Origin: Cucumis sativus
Lineage: Eukaryota; Streptophyta; Magnoliopsida; Cucurbitales; Cucurbitaceae
Length of the DNA stretch: 64,000 nucleotides
NCBI RefSeq assembly: GCF_000004075.3
Contig: NC_026661.2
Location: 1,426,001 to 1,490,000, forward strand
Direction: 5' to 3'
In this document: piece by piece, positions 40,538 through 52,678 of the stretch
Layout: every line of letters starts with the position of its first letter
Position numbering within the stretch: the first letter of the stretch is position 1
Notes under the pieces: model-generated
What the model was told of the DNA's origin: nothing
What the model saw: only the letters and a program-made list of their open reading frames with translations
The model's database searches: none
Translations under genes and position numbers: made by a program

Positions 40538-43500
40538 CTAGTCTTTGGTGATCCACCGGCGGCCCCCAACTTGGTACTTGCCATAACCGTGATCACTGCT
40601 GCTTTCTCCGCCACTTTCTGCACTTATATAACCTGATTTACGCCGGTTCTTCTTTTCTCTTATGACCCCACTATCACTATAGCTCCCATTCAAAAGGGGG
40701 TCATCGATTCCTCGAATGAGTTTTCGTGTGGGCGACGTGATACAACTGTCATCCTTGGTTCTTCTTTTATCCTTGTCACGTTTCTTAATGTTTTGGGAGA
40801 GCTTCTGTAGTTTTTCGTTGAACTTTGTTATTCCTTTTTCCATAGGTTCAACTGCTTGGTTTACTGTGAATTTCAGGTCGCTCACAATCTGTAAGCAAGT
40901 TCAAAAAGTCATTTCAGGTCGTAGAAATTACTGGAGTTACTAAAGAAGTATAAGAACATAGAAAAAAGAACCCTAATATGTTTATTTTCAAAAGTAAACC
41001 AACTCAACCTTTTCATATAAGAACACTCGATTGTCTTCCGAAGGCACTTTGGCCCGCTAAAGCTAGTTTATTATGGTTAATGGAAAAAGAGCAAATGTAC
41101 GTTCCATAGTGCTTACTTTAAGATAGTTTCCCATGTTTTCTACTTTCCCATGAGAGTATATGTACACACGTACATATATATAGTTTTTGTTTGTATGTAT
41201 GTAGTATTCAATGCCAAACTATTGTGCCAAGTTACCTTAAGAAGCAAAAAACACCAGAGGACATTAATCCCAATCAATTAGATAAGTCAAGAATGTAATA
41301 TGTACAGTGAAGAGGATAACTTACATAGCCCCCACCACCAACAAAAACATCTCGAACACTCTCTTTGATTGTCATTCCCATTTTGGGGTCTTGGTCTTCA
41401 AGGTCAGGTTGGGGTAGGCGTAACTTTGTAGGACGCTCGCTATCCCGAACCTCATCTGGATCTAAAGGACAGTCAACGGATGCATAATCGCCAAGAACAG
41501 AAACACTTCCAGGATAACGGTCCCCCATAAGTTCATAGGGTTTTGCAGTAAATACATACAAGTGAATCACTGAAGCAATGGCCATCTGTGCTGGATGAAT
41601 TTATAGATGTGTTAAAATTCAGTTTTCTGAAATAAAAATCAATAATCAGATGGAACTTTTGGAATGGGTAAAAGAAGAAGATGATGAATCAATAGAAGAA
41701 TACATCTTTTAGTTTCTTACTAACAAAAACCAGTTTTCAGTACAATTAATCACTCCAAGCTGTGTTCTTTAAAGCACGGAAATGAGACAGTTGCCATAAA
41801 AGAAAAAAGGATGTTTCATAAAACAAGAATAAGAAACATAAGAGACAATATGGTGTTCTATTAAATGAGATAAGTAAAGAACGTTCACAACTATTTGATT
41901 CTTCAGATGAAGTCATTATCAGCAGACAAAATGTAAAAGGAAATGGAAAAGAAAAAAAAACTTAATTCATTCAAATTCTAATACAAAAGGGTTGCTTTAA
42001 TAAATACATAGAAATCAGGGAATAATTAACTGCATGATGCCAATCGCCAATATAGCATCACCATCATCACAATTCTTCTGACTCAACGTACAAGCTCAAT
42101 CAGATAACCATGACAAGGTCTCTATACCATCATATGTATAAAAGTAAATGAACCTCAACTATCCTATTGGTTTCAAAAATTTGTTCCTGTATCAAATTTC
42201 AACAATCAAGTATAGAATTTAGGCATAACACAGGTAGAATAAACTTTTCTATTTGTAGTCTACTCTTATCCATCTACGAGAAAGGGAACTACATTAAAGG
42301 GTAAAATGACTTTTTAAAAAGAGTTGACATTATTGGCCAAGTCTGACACAAGTTGCATAATCAATGGTGTCACCAATAATAGATTAGATTTGAAACAGTT
42401 TAAAAAATAATAATAAATAAATAAATAAAGAAGAAAATGCAGGAAGAAGAAATGGCTACCTCTATACAAATGATGAAATCTTGGACACTTGACTTAAACT
42501 GTAACCCTTGGGCTACAGGACTCCTGAACAAATCGAAGGCAGATAGGAGAGCAATTCCAACACCTTGCCACCAAGTCAAAAATACTATAGATTTAAACAT
42601 CAAAAATTTGGCCAATGGCTTTATATGTACCAATTCATCCTTTGTAACTGTATAGAACTGAATCAGGCAGTACAGTGCCCATGTTTGACTGAAATTTAAA
42701 ACCACTGCCATATAAGGATACCTACAAAAGAAGTGTTAAAACCATCAACCAAAAAATTCAGCTGTAAAACCTCCAATATTTTCCACCAGTCATTTTTTAG
42801 AAGCAATAATAGTCGGACAGATGCAGTTACAGTTATCTAATTAAGCACTCCCCGACTAGAAGTATTTGATAAGTAACATAATGAGAGGGAGCAAATGGAG
42901 CCAACTGAAAACCAAATTTTGAGACAACCACATGGACCTTATTCATTAATTGAGATTTAATTCAGCTAAATCAATAACAAAATCAGTCTAGAAACAAACA
43001 AAATTTACTAACAGGAAAAAGATAGAGAGAAGTAAGGAACCGTCAACATGAAATATGACAAAGAAGGACATGCCAACATGACAAATCAATAGCAATAAAT
43101 TCCAGACCCACACATGAGATTGACAGATGGATCAAATCAAGGACGTGAAAAGGTAAGACATACACAATTCAAATTGCGTAAAAAAGTACATGAGGAATCG
43201 TCCAATACCATGTAAAAATCAAAATCAAAGAAAACCCCATCACATGACATAAAACAAATTCGACATTTGACATAAAGTTAGTCCACTATGAGAGAGAGTA
43301 AGCAACGACAGAGTACTTGAAAATTTTGGTTTACCCGCATTTGAAATTAAAGTCTCCTTCACAATAAACACCAAAGTTCTCAAGAACTACAGCTAAAATA
43401 GAAGTGAGGGACTTTATCATCATCTGCCATAAAAAAAACCATTAGTCTTCTTTAATCATATTAAAAAAGCATTAGATAACAAAGTATCCATGGTCAGTGG

Positions 43501-44839
43501 CAAGCATACATATTGGACGATTCCAATTTTGATGACATGGTAAACCCATCCACCAATTTTCCACGGCTTTAAGAAAAGGTTCATAGGGAAAACATGTTTG
43601 ATGGTTCCCTTTTCTGAGCTATGTTCTAATAAAGGTGTCTTAGTATTTGAACGTCCTTCTCTCTCTAAAAATGCAATAGTTCCTTCTTCTCCACCTAGTA
43701 TAATCACAAGAAGGTTAATCAATTATAAAGGGGTCAGTAGATGACTTGGTCTATGTGAAACTGCAAGAAAATTTTAGAACTTCGCAGGCAAATAGATAAA
43801 ATGATTGGCAAATAGCAAATTCAGTCTGAAAACTAAGTTCAGACTCCTGCAAAATTAAAACCCATATCCTCTATCATAATCCAACAATACTTTCAGCAGA
43901 AATCTTTTCTAAAGAACGTACCCAAGCAAGCAACCAGGTATCGTCCAAAGCAGTACATTGCGAAGGATTCATAGCAATCGCGTAGTATCTCAAGATAAAC
44001 ACTTATTGATGGGTACACCAATGATACAAACTGTTCACAGTAAACAAAGTAAGAGAAAAGGAGAAGGTGCAAATTGCACACAAGATATCTGTTGCATACA
44101 AAACAGAGAAAGAACAGACAAATTCGATACAGAGGGAAAATTATATCCTATTACCATAAATTCTGATAAGTCAAACAAAATATATCTTCCCAATGTTTAA
44201 AATCATTACCCATTACCAGCAGAAAATATCATGTTGTTTATAAGTCTAAAAATCAATTTGAATTTCGAATTGACAAGGTTGCCTTTTTTCACTGCAAATA
44301 CATGTAAGGCATCCTTAAGAACACGTTTTTCAACTGCTCTAGTCAATATTCTCCTTCCACGATGAACTCTGAATTAAAATACAGTCACTATGATATCCAC
44401 CATGCAAGGAAGAACAAATAGTTAAGTTGGATATGGAAACTTCTTACTATTTCAACCATAAAACTTTGAGGGAGGGTCAGATTGCTAACACTCAATAAGG
44501 TGATAGAAAGAATGTAAAAAAGAAATTTATCTCAAGTATTTGCCTAGTTATAACAGGAAGCATTCAGTTAAGAACTTACTGATTCAACACCATAAGTCGG
44601 GACCATCAGGATAACACCAATCAAAAACTTTTGCTCCTGAGAGACGATAACCAGGAATAATTATACTATTTGAAAGGAAATCAGAAAAATTACAAGGAAG
44701 CATGTGCATGGAATAAGAGAACCTCTGGATTCTTATATGCAGAGAGGTGCTCGAACAATAGATACAGTGAAAGGACAAGAGTCAGAATAACAAGTGCGGC
44801 AGCTGCTAATGTCGCCCATGTTGGAGGTGTGTAGGTCAT
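40538..44839 (-). CDS. LAZ1: LAZ1-like DUF300/TMEM184 membrane protein
   Basis: LAZ1 (LAZARUS1) proteins are multi-pass DUF300 (OSTalpha/TMEM184) membrane proteins; in Arabidopsis they affect cell death and vacuole/brassinosteroid signalling. Eight exons, minus strand: 44839–44723, 44636–44580, 44030–43922, 43694–43510, 43423–43335, 42721–42460, 41585–41325, 40888–40538; 476 residues, all GT–AG. The first membrane segment is residues 10–28, followed by FEHLSAYKNPEEQKFLIGVI and the conserved YESFAMYCFGRYLVACLGG. Further segments carry AVVLNFSQTWALYCLIQFY and FKSIVFLTWWQGV. The soluble tail has YASVDCPLDPDEVRDSERPT, RKLIRGIDDPLLNGS, RRKSGYISAESGGESS and the terminal GRRWITKD, all family features. 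The start is the ATG before TYTPPTWA. A non-coding first exon probably lies further up, near 46.0 kb. Confidence 0.93.
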
Positions 44840-45980
44840 TGATATGTTAAAACAAGTCAATATCTTCACTTGACAGTTTCAGTCTGGAGTCTCAATTACC
44901 TTATTCAATTGGAAGAAAGGAGTAAATCATTAAACCTATTGAAATGCTCACACAGTGTTATTAATACGCACAACCAAACATCTTCATTTAATCGTTGATT
45001 AAGAAGGTACCACATCTATCTTTCCTATCTAAAAAATACACAGAAACAAGTAATAAACTTTCAATGCTTTAGAAGAATGAACCGAATTTTACATCACAAG
45101 GTCTATCTAAACTTGGGCTTAAATTACAATTCTAAACAGAACTCAAAACATTTTAAGAACTGACTTCATAGCTAAATCGCTACTCCACAAAGACAGGAAA
45201 TCTTTCATGATAAAAGAAATCTAACAGGGATAACCTCTGGGATCTTGTTAAACATTTTCCTTCTACTTGATCGACTTCTTCTAATTTGTCTAGAAATTAT
45301 AGCATACCTCAATTACTCACTAGATGAGAAGTTTATCGTGATCCTTTGGTAAGTGAGAATATCTCATCTCCTCCTTTTCTATCTCCCCTTTGACAATGAA
45401 GTTTTTGTTTCTTAGAAAATAAATCGAATTTGCTAGACACATAGATTCATCACGAGTAAATTTCAAAAATACTATTTATTTTCAGAGAAGGCTTCATTTG
45501 CCTCAGCTACTCCGATGAAACATGGAAGGATGGAAGCTAATGAATCAGTTAAATTCGGTGGTAATCACCTGGTACATATTTGTGCTCATTTCACCTTATA
45601 GCCAAAAGGGTACCGATGCCACAACTAACCTCGACGAAGAAGGAAACTGTGTAAACTCCGCAAACCCAAATGGAAGAAAGGCAAGAAGAGTAAATGGAAA
45701 TCAAAGTTTCAAAAATACTAATAAGATACTGATAAATTTTGGAGAGAAGCGGGAATCACGAATCAAACTTTGAATATAGTCATAAAACCATTCAAACATT
45801 AACGGAAATGGAGATGATAGCAGCTACTCCCAACCAAAAAGAAAAAAAAAATCAGAGAAATCGCCATTAGAATCAAGAAGAAAACAGAGCCACAGAACGA
45901 CCGAATAGTCAATAAACGACGCCGTAGAGCTTCATCAAAACTGATTGGTCACAGAGACGAAAGAAAGGAATTCCCTTACC

Positions 45981-46130
45981 CGAATCAGGAATAAACCCTA
46001 GAGAACTGTGCAGCAGAAGCACGGGGAAGGCACGTGACTTGGGGAGTCCCGTGCGTCCCGTCAGCGTCCCACTACGACGGAGGGGAAGAAAATTTTGCCA
46101 ATTGCTAACCTCCAAATTCCAATACACCTC
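45981..46130 (-). promoter_or_regulatory. Probable 5'-UTR exon and promoter side of the LAZ1-like gene
   Basis: Read on the minus strand, a less AT-rich stretch with CTAGGGTTT ends in GATTCGG|GTAAGG, a good donor at 45980. No coding frame runs through it. It would splice into the leader of the LAZ1-like gene about 1.1 kb downstream. The transcription start is not determined; the right-hand limit is approximate. Confidence 0.45.
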
Positions 46131-46820
46131 TATCCTTATCGTCTCTTTATATCAATTCCTTTCACCATCAAAGCTTGAGCTAGCGATCTTCGTCACTCTC
46201 GGTCAGAATGACGCACATCGTCCACCGTTGCGGCCGGTCGCCGGCGTTGCTTGAACGGTAAGTCGATTCTTCAAATCGGCGTAGCTTTTCACGCCGAAAT
46301 CTTTGTGGTCGTCGTTAGGATCGGAAAGAATTTTCTTGGATTCAGCATTTGAAGGTTGTTACAGATTTTTGGAACAGCGTAGAGAGAGGTGGAGATGGAA
46401 GGTGTGAATTATGATCTCGCCGGCAAGCGGCGGTGCAACGACTTGCTTCGGCGGCACGAGGAAATTGCTCTCCCTCCGTGTATTTCTTTTTTCAATTTTG
46501 CACAAAAGTGAATTCTTTCAGTTCAGAAAAAAAAAAAAGTTTGTTTGAGGATCTGTTTTTTCAATTATTTTTATGTTTTTTCTATTATTTTCATTCAGTT
46601 TTTTTTCTTTCTTAGAATATTCTAATTCAAATATATATATATATATTCAATTCAAATAGTGTTAATAACCTTAAATGAAAATTTGCTCAATTCCTCATTT
46701 AAGACCAATATTTGGGTGTACTTCCCAACCAGAACTAAGCAAAACCAACGGCTCAAATATGTTGCAGACGGCTAAAATTGAAGGTGGTTCGGCTAGCAAG
46801 GGTTTCGGCTCGAGTATTGG
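46131..46820. other. GC-richer unexplained stretch before the minisatellite
   Basis: Between about 46.17 and 46.46 kb the base composition rises sharply and a short frame starts at 46208 (MTHIVHRCGRSPALLER). It is either stopped at once or spliced at a perfect GTAAGT (about 46259). No further exon could be matched. From 46.47 to 46.67 kb the DNA is T-rich. From 46.74 kb isolated ACGGCT/CGGCTCG words appear, which look like eroded edge copies of the 40-bp repeat. Confidence 0.4.
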
Positions 46821-47240
46821 AAAGGCTCAGTGCACGCGGCTCGCGTACGGCTTATACAGAAACGGCTCGGTGCACGTGGCTCGCGTACGGCTTATACAGA
46901 AACGGCTCGGTGCACGTGGCTCGCGTACGGCTTACACGGAACTGGCTCGATGAGCGTGGCGCGCGTACGGCTTATGCAGAAACGGCTCGGTGCACGTGGC
47001 TCGCGTACGGCTTACACGGAACTGGCTCGGTGAGCGTGGCGCGCGTACGGCTCACACAGAGTGGCTCGGCTGCGCATGGCTCGCGTACGACTTGAACGAA
47101 ACTGGCTCGGTGCACGTGGCTCACGTACGGCTTACACGGAACTGGCTCGGTGAGCGTGGCGCGCCTACGGCTCACACAGAAGTGGCTCGGCTGCGCATGG
47201 CTCGCGTACGACTTGCACGAAACTGGCTCGGTGAAGGAAA
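46821..47240 (+). repeat. GC-rich 40-bp minisatellite with a 120-bp higher-order unit
   Basis: Ten consecutive copies of a 40-bp unit (GGCTCGGTGCACGTGGCTCG plus GTACGGCTTAYACAGAA-type remainder) start at 46821, 46861, 46901 and so on to 47181; an eleventh is cut off at about 47240. Copies 5–6–7 (46981–47100) match copies 8–9–10 (47101–47221) one for one, defining a three-unit, 120-bp higher-order repeat. Copies 2, 3, 5 and 8 contain CACGTG. The tract is far richer in G+C than its surroundings. Long frames run through it because the unit has few stop codons; I do not regard them as genes. Confidence 0.95.
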
Positions 47241-48747
47241 AACGGCTCCGCTTCGCGAGAAGGGTAGCTCAGACGGAGGACTCATGCGGCGGACTGAAGT
47301 TGGAGATCTGCGCGCGGCTTGACTATGTGCACAGAGAGAGACGTTCGGATCTGATGAGTTGATAATGACTGTATCATAAATCATTAGAGATTCAATGGTT
47401 TTATAAGATCAAAAGTCTATATCATAAATCACAAAAATTACATTGAAAAATTAAATTATACAAAATTGAAATTTCAAAAACTAAATTGTTACGTACGAAA
47501 GTTCATAGAAAATTAAAAGCAAAAACCAATGAGCGACCGTGACACGTGTGAAATATTAGAAACGATATTATTTTGGAAAATTGACAGAATATTTACAAGT
47601 GTAAATAATTCTTTTCCTACTTTTCTATTATATACATAAATAATTTTAAAAAAATGTTATTTCAACTATGGGACTGAACTTTTAATTATATAACAACTAA
47701 AATTAATTCCAAATTTGAGTTAATAAAGGGAATCACTATACGTAAATGTTCAATAAAGAGAATTAATAGCTAACTAGTGTATTTGTGTTAACGTTTTATT
47801 TGTTACCCAATAAACCTTTATTATGGTGGAATTTGTTTAAAAAAGAATAATTTGATTTCACATAATGGAATCAAATTTTATGCCTAAATATGATGACAGA
47901 TTTCAACACTTATTGAAGTTAAAAGAGAATCCTTTCCCAAAAGAAAAAAATTAATTAAAAAAAAAAAAACTAAAATTGTAATAATAAAAAAAAAGAATAA
48001 AAGAAAATATACGTTGAAACAATAGTAAGACAAAATAACAACTTAAATTAAAAACCTGATTTAAACACAAATTTTACATCTTTCTTCAATGAAAATCAGC
48101 AAATGCAGCTTACAGAAGCAGTGAAATAACTTGAAAATGTTCATAAATGATCTTTAATTCTTTATAAATCAACTGATAGAAGAATCATGAACTGTCTTTT
48201 TTCTTTCACAAACACAAATAGGAATTTGAAGATTACACGAACTAAACTCAGGAATGAAAATAGAAATGGAAGATTCTGTTCATAAACTACACAAGAAGAT
48301 GAGAGCAATAATACCAAAATCAAACACTCTCGAACTCACCAATTTCATCAAAGAATTAGAGAGACGAATGACAACAGAAATGAGCATAAACATTTTTAAA
48401 AAAAAGAGAGAAGAATTTAAAGACTGCTGCTGATAAAGGTCCAATAAAATTTGAAACATTTAAAATGTATTTACAAGTCTTTTTGGAGGGATGGATGATG
48501 AAATTGGGGAAGGGAGCAGCAAATTTAATATAGTAATATCCATAACATATCCACAAGTCTATATATATATATGTATCTCTATCTCATGAGGAAGAACTTT
48601 CAATTATTCAGATTCCAAACATAACCTGTAATGTCTCTGCCATGTGCAGCTGTTTGTGTCTGTAGATCTATAGTTTCACTAGTACATGTCTGCATCACAA
48701 ATCCCAATTAAATTTTTAAAAGAAGAAAAGTAGGTAATTTATCAATT
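47241..48747. other. Intergenic region, right flank of minisatellite to DSK2 3' UTR
   Basis: The first 120 bp remain GC-rich and non-repetitive, then the sequence becomes AT-rich with poly-A runs around 47.94–48.0 kb. No exon is supported. The last 150–200 bp should be the 3' UTR of the DSK2 gene. Confidence 0.6.
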
Positions 48748-51700
48748 TTACTGTCCGAGATTTCCCAGCAGTCGCTCCACAGCAGCATGGACGTTCCCGG
48801 AAGTAGCACGTAGAGCTCTGATGTTCTCTTGAGTGTCAAAGAAACCCATCTCTTGGAGCTGTGAAAGTTGAGTTGCGTATAGTTCTTCTGGGGGAACTGC
48901 ATAAGAAAGTTCATTTGATCTTTTAAGTATGAGGGAGAAATAGGCGGGATGCAGTAATGACAAGAAAATAATGAAGTAAGCAGATATCAAACCATTTGGA
49001 TTGTGCGGGGCAGCCAAACCGCCAGCACCGAGTCCACCAAACAGGTTCATTAACATCTCTAATCCAGCAGTGTTAGGAACACCTATAACTTATGTGACTT
49101 AGAAACATTGGTTGTGTAAAAGAAAATTAGAAACATCATATGAAAAAATTATCCATCAATATACCTGCTGCAGCACCTGTTTGAGCAGCATCTCTGTAAA
49201 ACACAAAGTGAAAAATCAGTGTGAATAATGAACGAAATCTGATACAATTCAAGAGGATTAATCGTATAAAAATCATATCTTGTCAAACTCCATTAAACTA
49301 GTAAACTAACAGACAGTTACTGGGCAACAGAATTCATTATGGATGAGGTTTGATTATACAAAGAAGAAAAACAGTTTAGATATATGATGATGAGTCTATA
49401 ACATACTATATAAAACGTGATCCTGACCATGGTTTCAAACGGCCTAGTATTCGAGCTATAAAGGTGCACAATAATGTCCATTTAAGAGAGGAATTTAGAC
49501 TCACTGAGACGATGGCTGTCGATTTAAGGTAGAGAGGAGGGACTGCTGAATTGATAGCATTTGCTGCAAGCAGAAAATACAGAAATGAACCAATAAAGTT
49601 ATAGATGTACTTATTAGGGAACAAAAATTTGGTAATGATATAGTTAAGCTATTATGAACCATCATCATAATACAATGAACAGCAATTGATTTGAAACACT
49701 CTCATCGATTTTCTTTTTCTTCTAGGTGCGTTGGGGTGGGGGATGTATGAGAAGTTACCTGCATCATCTCAGGATTAGTTAATTGGCGAACAAACTCTGG
49801 ATTTTGCATCATCTCTCTTAATTGAGGATTCATATCAACCATACTTCGTAGCTGTGGATTGAGATTGAGGATCTACAGTTCAAATCAAAGAATGTGGGAA
49901 TCACAAACCTTTCAAATGGCATTACAACTAATTTAGCAGGAATTATTATCATATAAGTACAGCACTTGATTCATATACTGAGGATTGGAGAGCAGACTCT
50001 GCATCATCTGTGAAATAGCTGGGTTTTGCAGAAACTGATTCAACTGAGCTGGGTCTGGCACAGCACCAGCAAAACGATCCATATTTGTACGACCAGCCCC
50101 TCCTAAACCCCCAATACCAGGAGCCCTTGTATCACCAGCTGGAGTAGGCTGTGTGGTTGTAGTCTGAGTTCCTCCTAAAAATTACCATTGAAATATGCCA
50201 CCATTCAGTAAAGACGAGATGAACCATGTTAATGGGATGAAGGAAATGAGGAAGTTGGATTCCTAAATGAATGGATGAGAATCAAATTTACAATGGAATA
50301 AGCCAAAAAAGCTTGGGTACTCAAGAAAGAAAGAGTTTTGCGTTTAATTTGGGCATAGAAATATAATATCATAGGTAAAAATTTGTATTAAAAAGAAATC
50401 ATATTATTAACAAGCAATAGTACCTTCAAGTAACAACCACACAAAATTATAAATCTTATGCAAAATATATCAAGGCATAGACAAAAACAAATCACTTCCC
50501 ATTATAATTTCATGTGAATGCAAAAAGAAAAATGTATGTTAAGCGGGCGAGCTCTTGCAAAATAATGGGAGGAATGGACTAGAATTGCAAACAAAATTGT
50601 ATTTAACTAGTCTTAAAAGGTATAAGTGGCAATGTTTTACCACTAGCATTATTACCCCAGGGATTAGGAAGTGGATTTGTATTCGGAGCAGCATTTCCTG
50701 TTGTTTCTGATCCTGTAGTTGAATTATTGGACTCATTCCTCGCTTGTGCACCTCCTTGGTTTGCCAAGAGAGCAGCAAATGGGTTTGAACTCGAATCATT
50801 TCCAGCATTTCCAGCCATAGTGGTTGCATTTAGAAATGGCTCCTGGACATTTTCATACATCCGCCTCAGCATGTTAAATCCCTCGGGAGAAGATTCAATG
50901 TTACTCATTGCTCTGTCAGTGTTTCTCATCATCTCTCTCATGAGTTCCGGATTCCTTGCAGCCTCTAATGTCTGTCGAAGGATACCAGGGTCATTTAGTA
51001 TATGAGCAAGCTCTGGGTTCCTGTCAATAATATCCCGCATCTGAGGATTGCTCATAATTAAGGTTCGCATCAAGTCAGGGTTATTCATCAAATTCTGTAT
51101 TGCAGGCATGTTCATTATTTCCCTCATCATGTTTGGATTCTGAGTCAACTGTTGTTGCACTTGCTCAAACTCAGGAAGTCCAGCTCCACCTCCACCAAGA
51201 GGATTGAAACCCAGTCCAGGAAATAATGACGCACCAAGGCCACCATTTCCAAAAGCACCACTCTCATTAGAACCAACACCTCTTGTGACTCCAGGAGCGG
51301 TGTCAGAACTTCTAGTATTAACATTAGAAGCAGGCGCAGAAGGTGTTGATGAAGCTTGGGCAAAACCACGAACCATGTGAATAGTGTGATCTGCCTGTAA
51401 ACCTTGAGAGGAGGTAAAAAAGATAAGTCAATTTTTCATTTTTCAAAACAACTTTCGTTGAGAAAAAATGAAAGAATAGAGCATACAAAGGGAGCTCAGC
51501 TAAAATTAGGGGCTCCAACTATACAAGACAAAAAGTCAAATTCAGGTCACAGAAATACGCAAAGAAGAAAACATGTCCTCAATGCCAAATACATCAAAAA
51601 ATGTGAGTGCTAATGAAACAAGGTTCAAGGGATCTGCAAAACTGCAAAAGGCTATAGACAGAAGGTAAATAGTGAGCACAATTTATCGATGTAATGTGTC

Positions 51701-52678
51701 TCATAATAATCACAAAATAATAAAGAATTAACTACATGATATAACTCAGCAACATGTGCTATGAACATTAAAACTCTAGCACCAGGAATGAAACAGAAAA
51801 CGAAAGCTTGAAATGTATAGATATCTTGATAAGCTAATCATACAGATTTTTAGCTTCATATAAACAAATATAACTTGAATGTGCAAGAACCCCACATAAT
51901 GTCATACATATTTAATTCAGAAAGAATAAAAAAATATAGTCACTAAACTTAAGAAAGTCAAGAACAGAGAGGATCATAAAGTACACAACCGGCTGCAGCT
52001 GTTGTACTAAACTCGGTACATTCCATTAAACTGTACTCAGACCCAACAGAATAGAAACATAAAGAATTTCCCGTTAATTCCCAGTAAAAGGATCTACACT
52101 TGGCTTACGCCAAAACCCTGTACCAAAAAGGGAACATTTGAGGCAAAGGGGAAAAGAAAAGAATCAAGACAAAGAGCCGACATGAGGCAGAAGCCGATTA
52201 TAATCCAATCAATCAGGAGAATCCCTTAGGAACAAATAAAAACCAAAACTTGAAAAAACGATCCCAAAAGTTTCACATTCACATATCCTTCCAATGAGAG
52301 GAAAAAACTCAATTATGAAAAAAAAAAAAACATAGCAAAACGAGAATTACCCACCAAAATTTAGTCCACATACTTCTAGATTAAACAATTCCATATAAAA
52401 AAAACTCAAAAAGACAAAAAAATGAAGAACATACCATAACTAACTAAGGTCTGATCGTCCTTTAAGATGCGACCCTTGTAGATCAAGCGCTGCTGATCAG
52501 CTGGAATATCACAATTCTGAGCAAGAATTGATTTGAATGTCGCAACCGTAGAGTCCAGACTCGTGGTGACAGAAAATTTCGACCCATTAGAACATCGAAT
52601 GTTAACTGCAACACTAACTCCTCCTTCTTCAGCATCGCCATCAACCCGGTGCTCGCTGGAATCACCGTCGGCACCCAT
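48748..52678 (-). CDS. DSK2: DSK2/ubiquilin shuttle protein (UBL–STI1–UBA)
   Basis: DSK2 carries ubiquitylated cargo to the proteasome and, in plants, also to autophagy via ATG8. Eight exons, minus strand: 52678–52435, 51402–50641, 50174–49966, 49872–49759, 49563–49505, 49193–49165 (29 nt), 49082–48993, 48896–48748; 551 residues, all GT–AG. A ubiquitin-like domain (about 22–95) has the signature [17 protein letters not shown]. Two STI1-type regions rich in N-P-x-(L/M/I) follow, for example [19 protein letters not shown] and [19 protein letters not shown], separated by a Gly/Asn/Thr-rich linker. The C-terminus is a UBA domain (about 505–549) with [20 protein letters not shown] and [10 protein letters not shown]. 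The length agrees with recalled plant DSK2 proteins. The start is the ATG opening MGADGDSSE. No damage is seen. Confidence 0.95.

Noticed and set aside
46675-47384. Several overlapping open frames of 67–110 codons on both strands
   Set aside because: They arise because the 40-bp repeat contains few stop codons in any frame; the frames rotate from copy to copy and no start, splice site or family match supports them.
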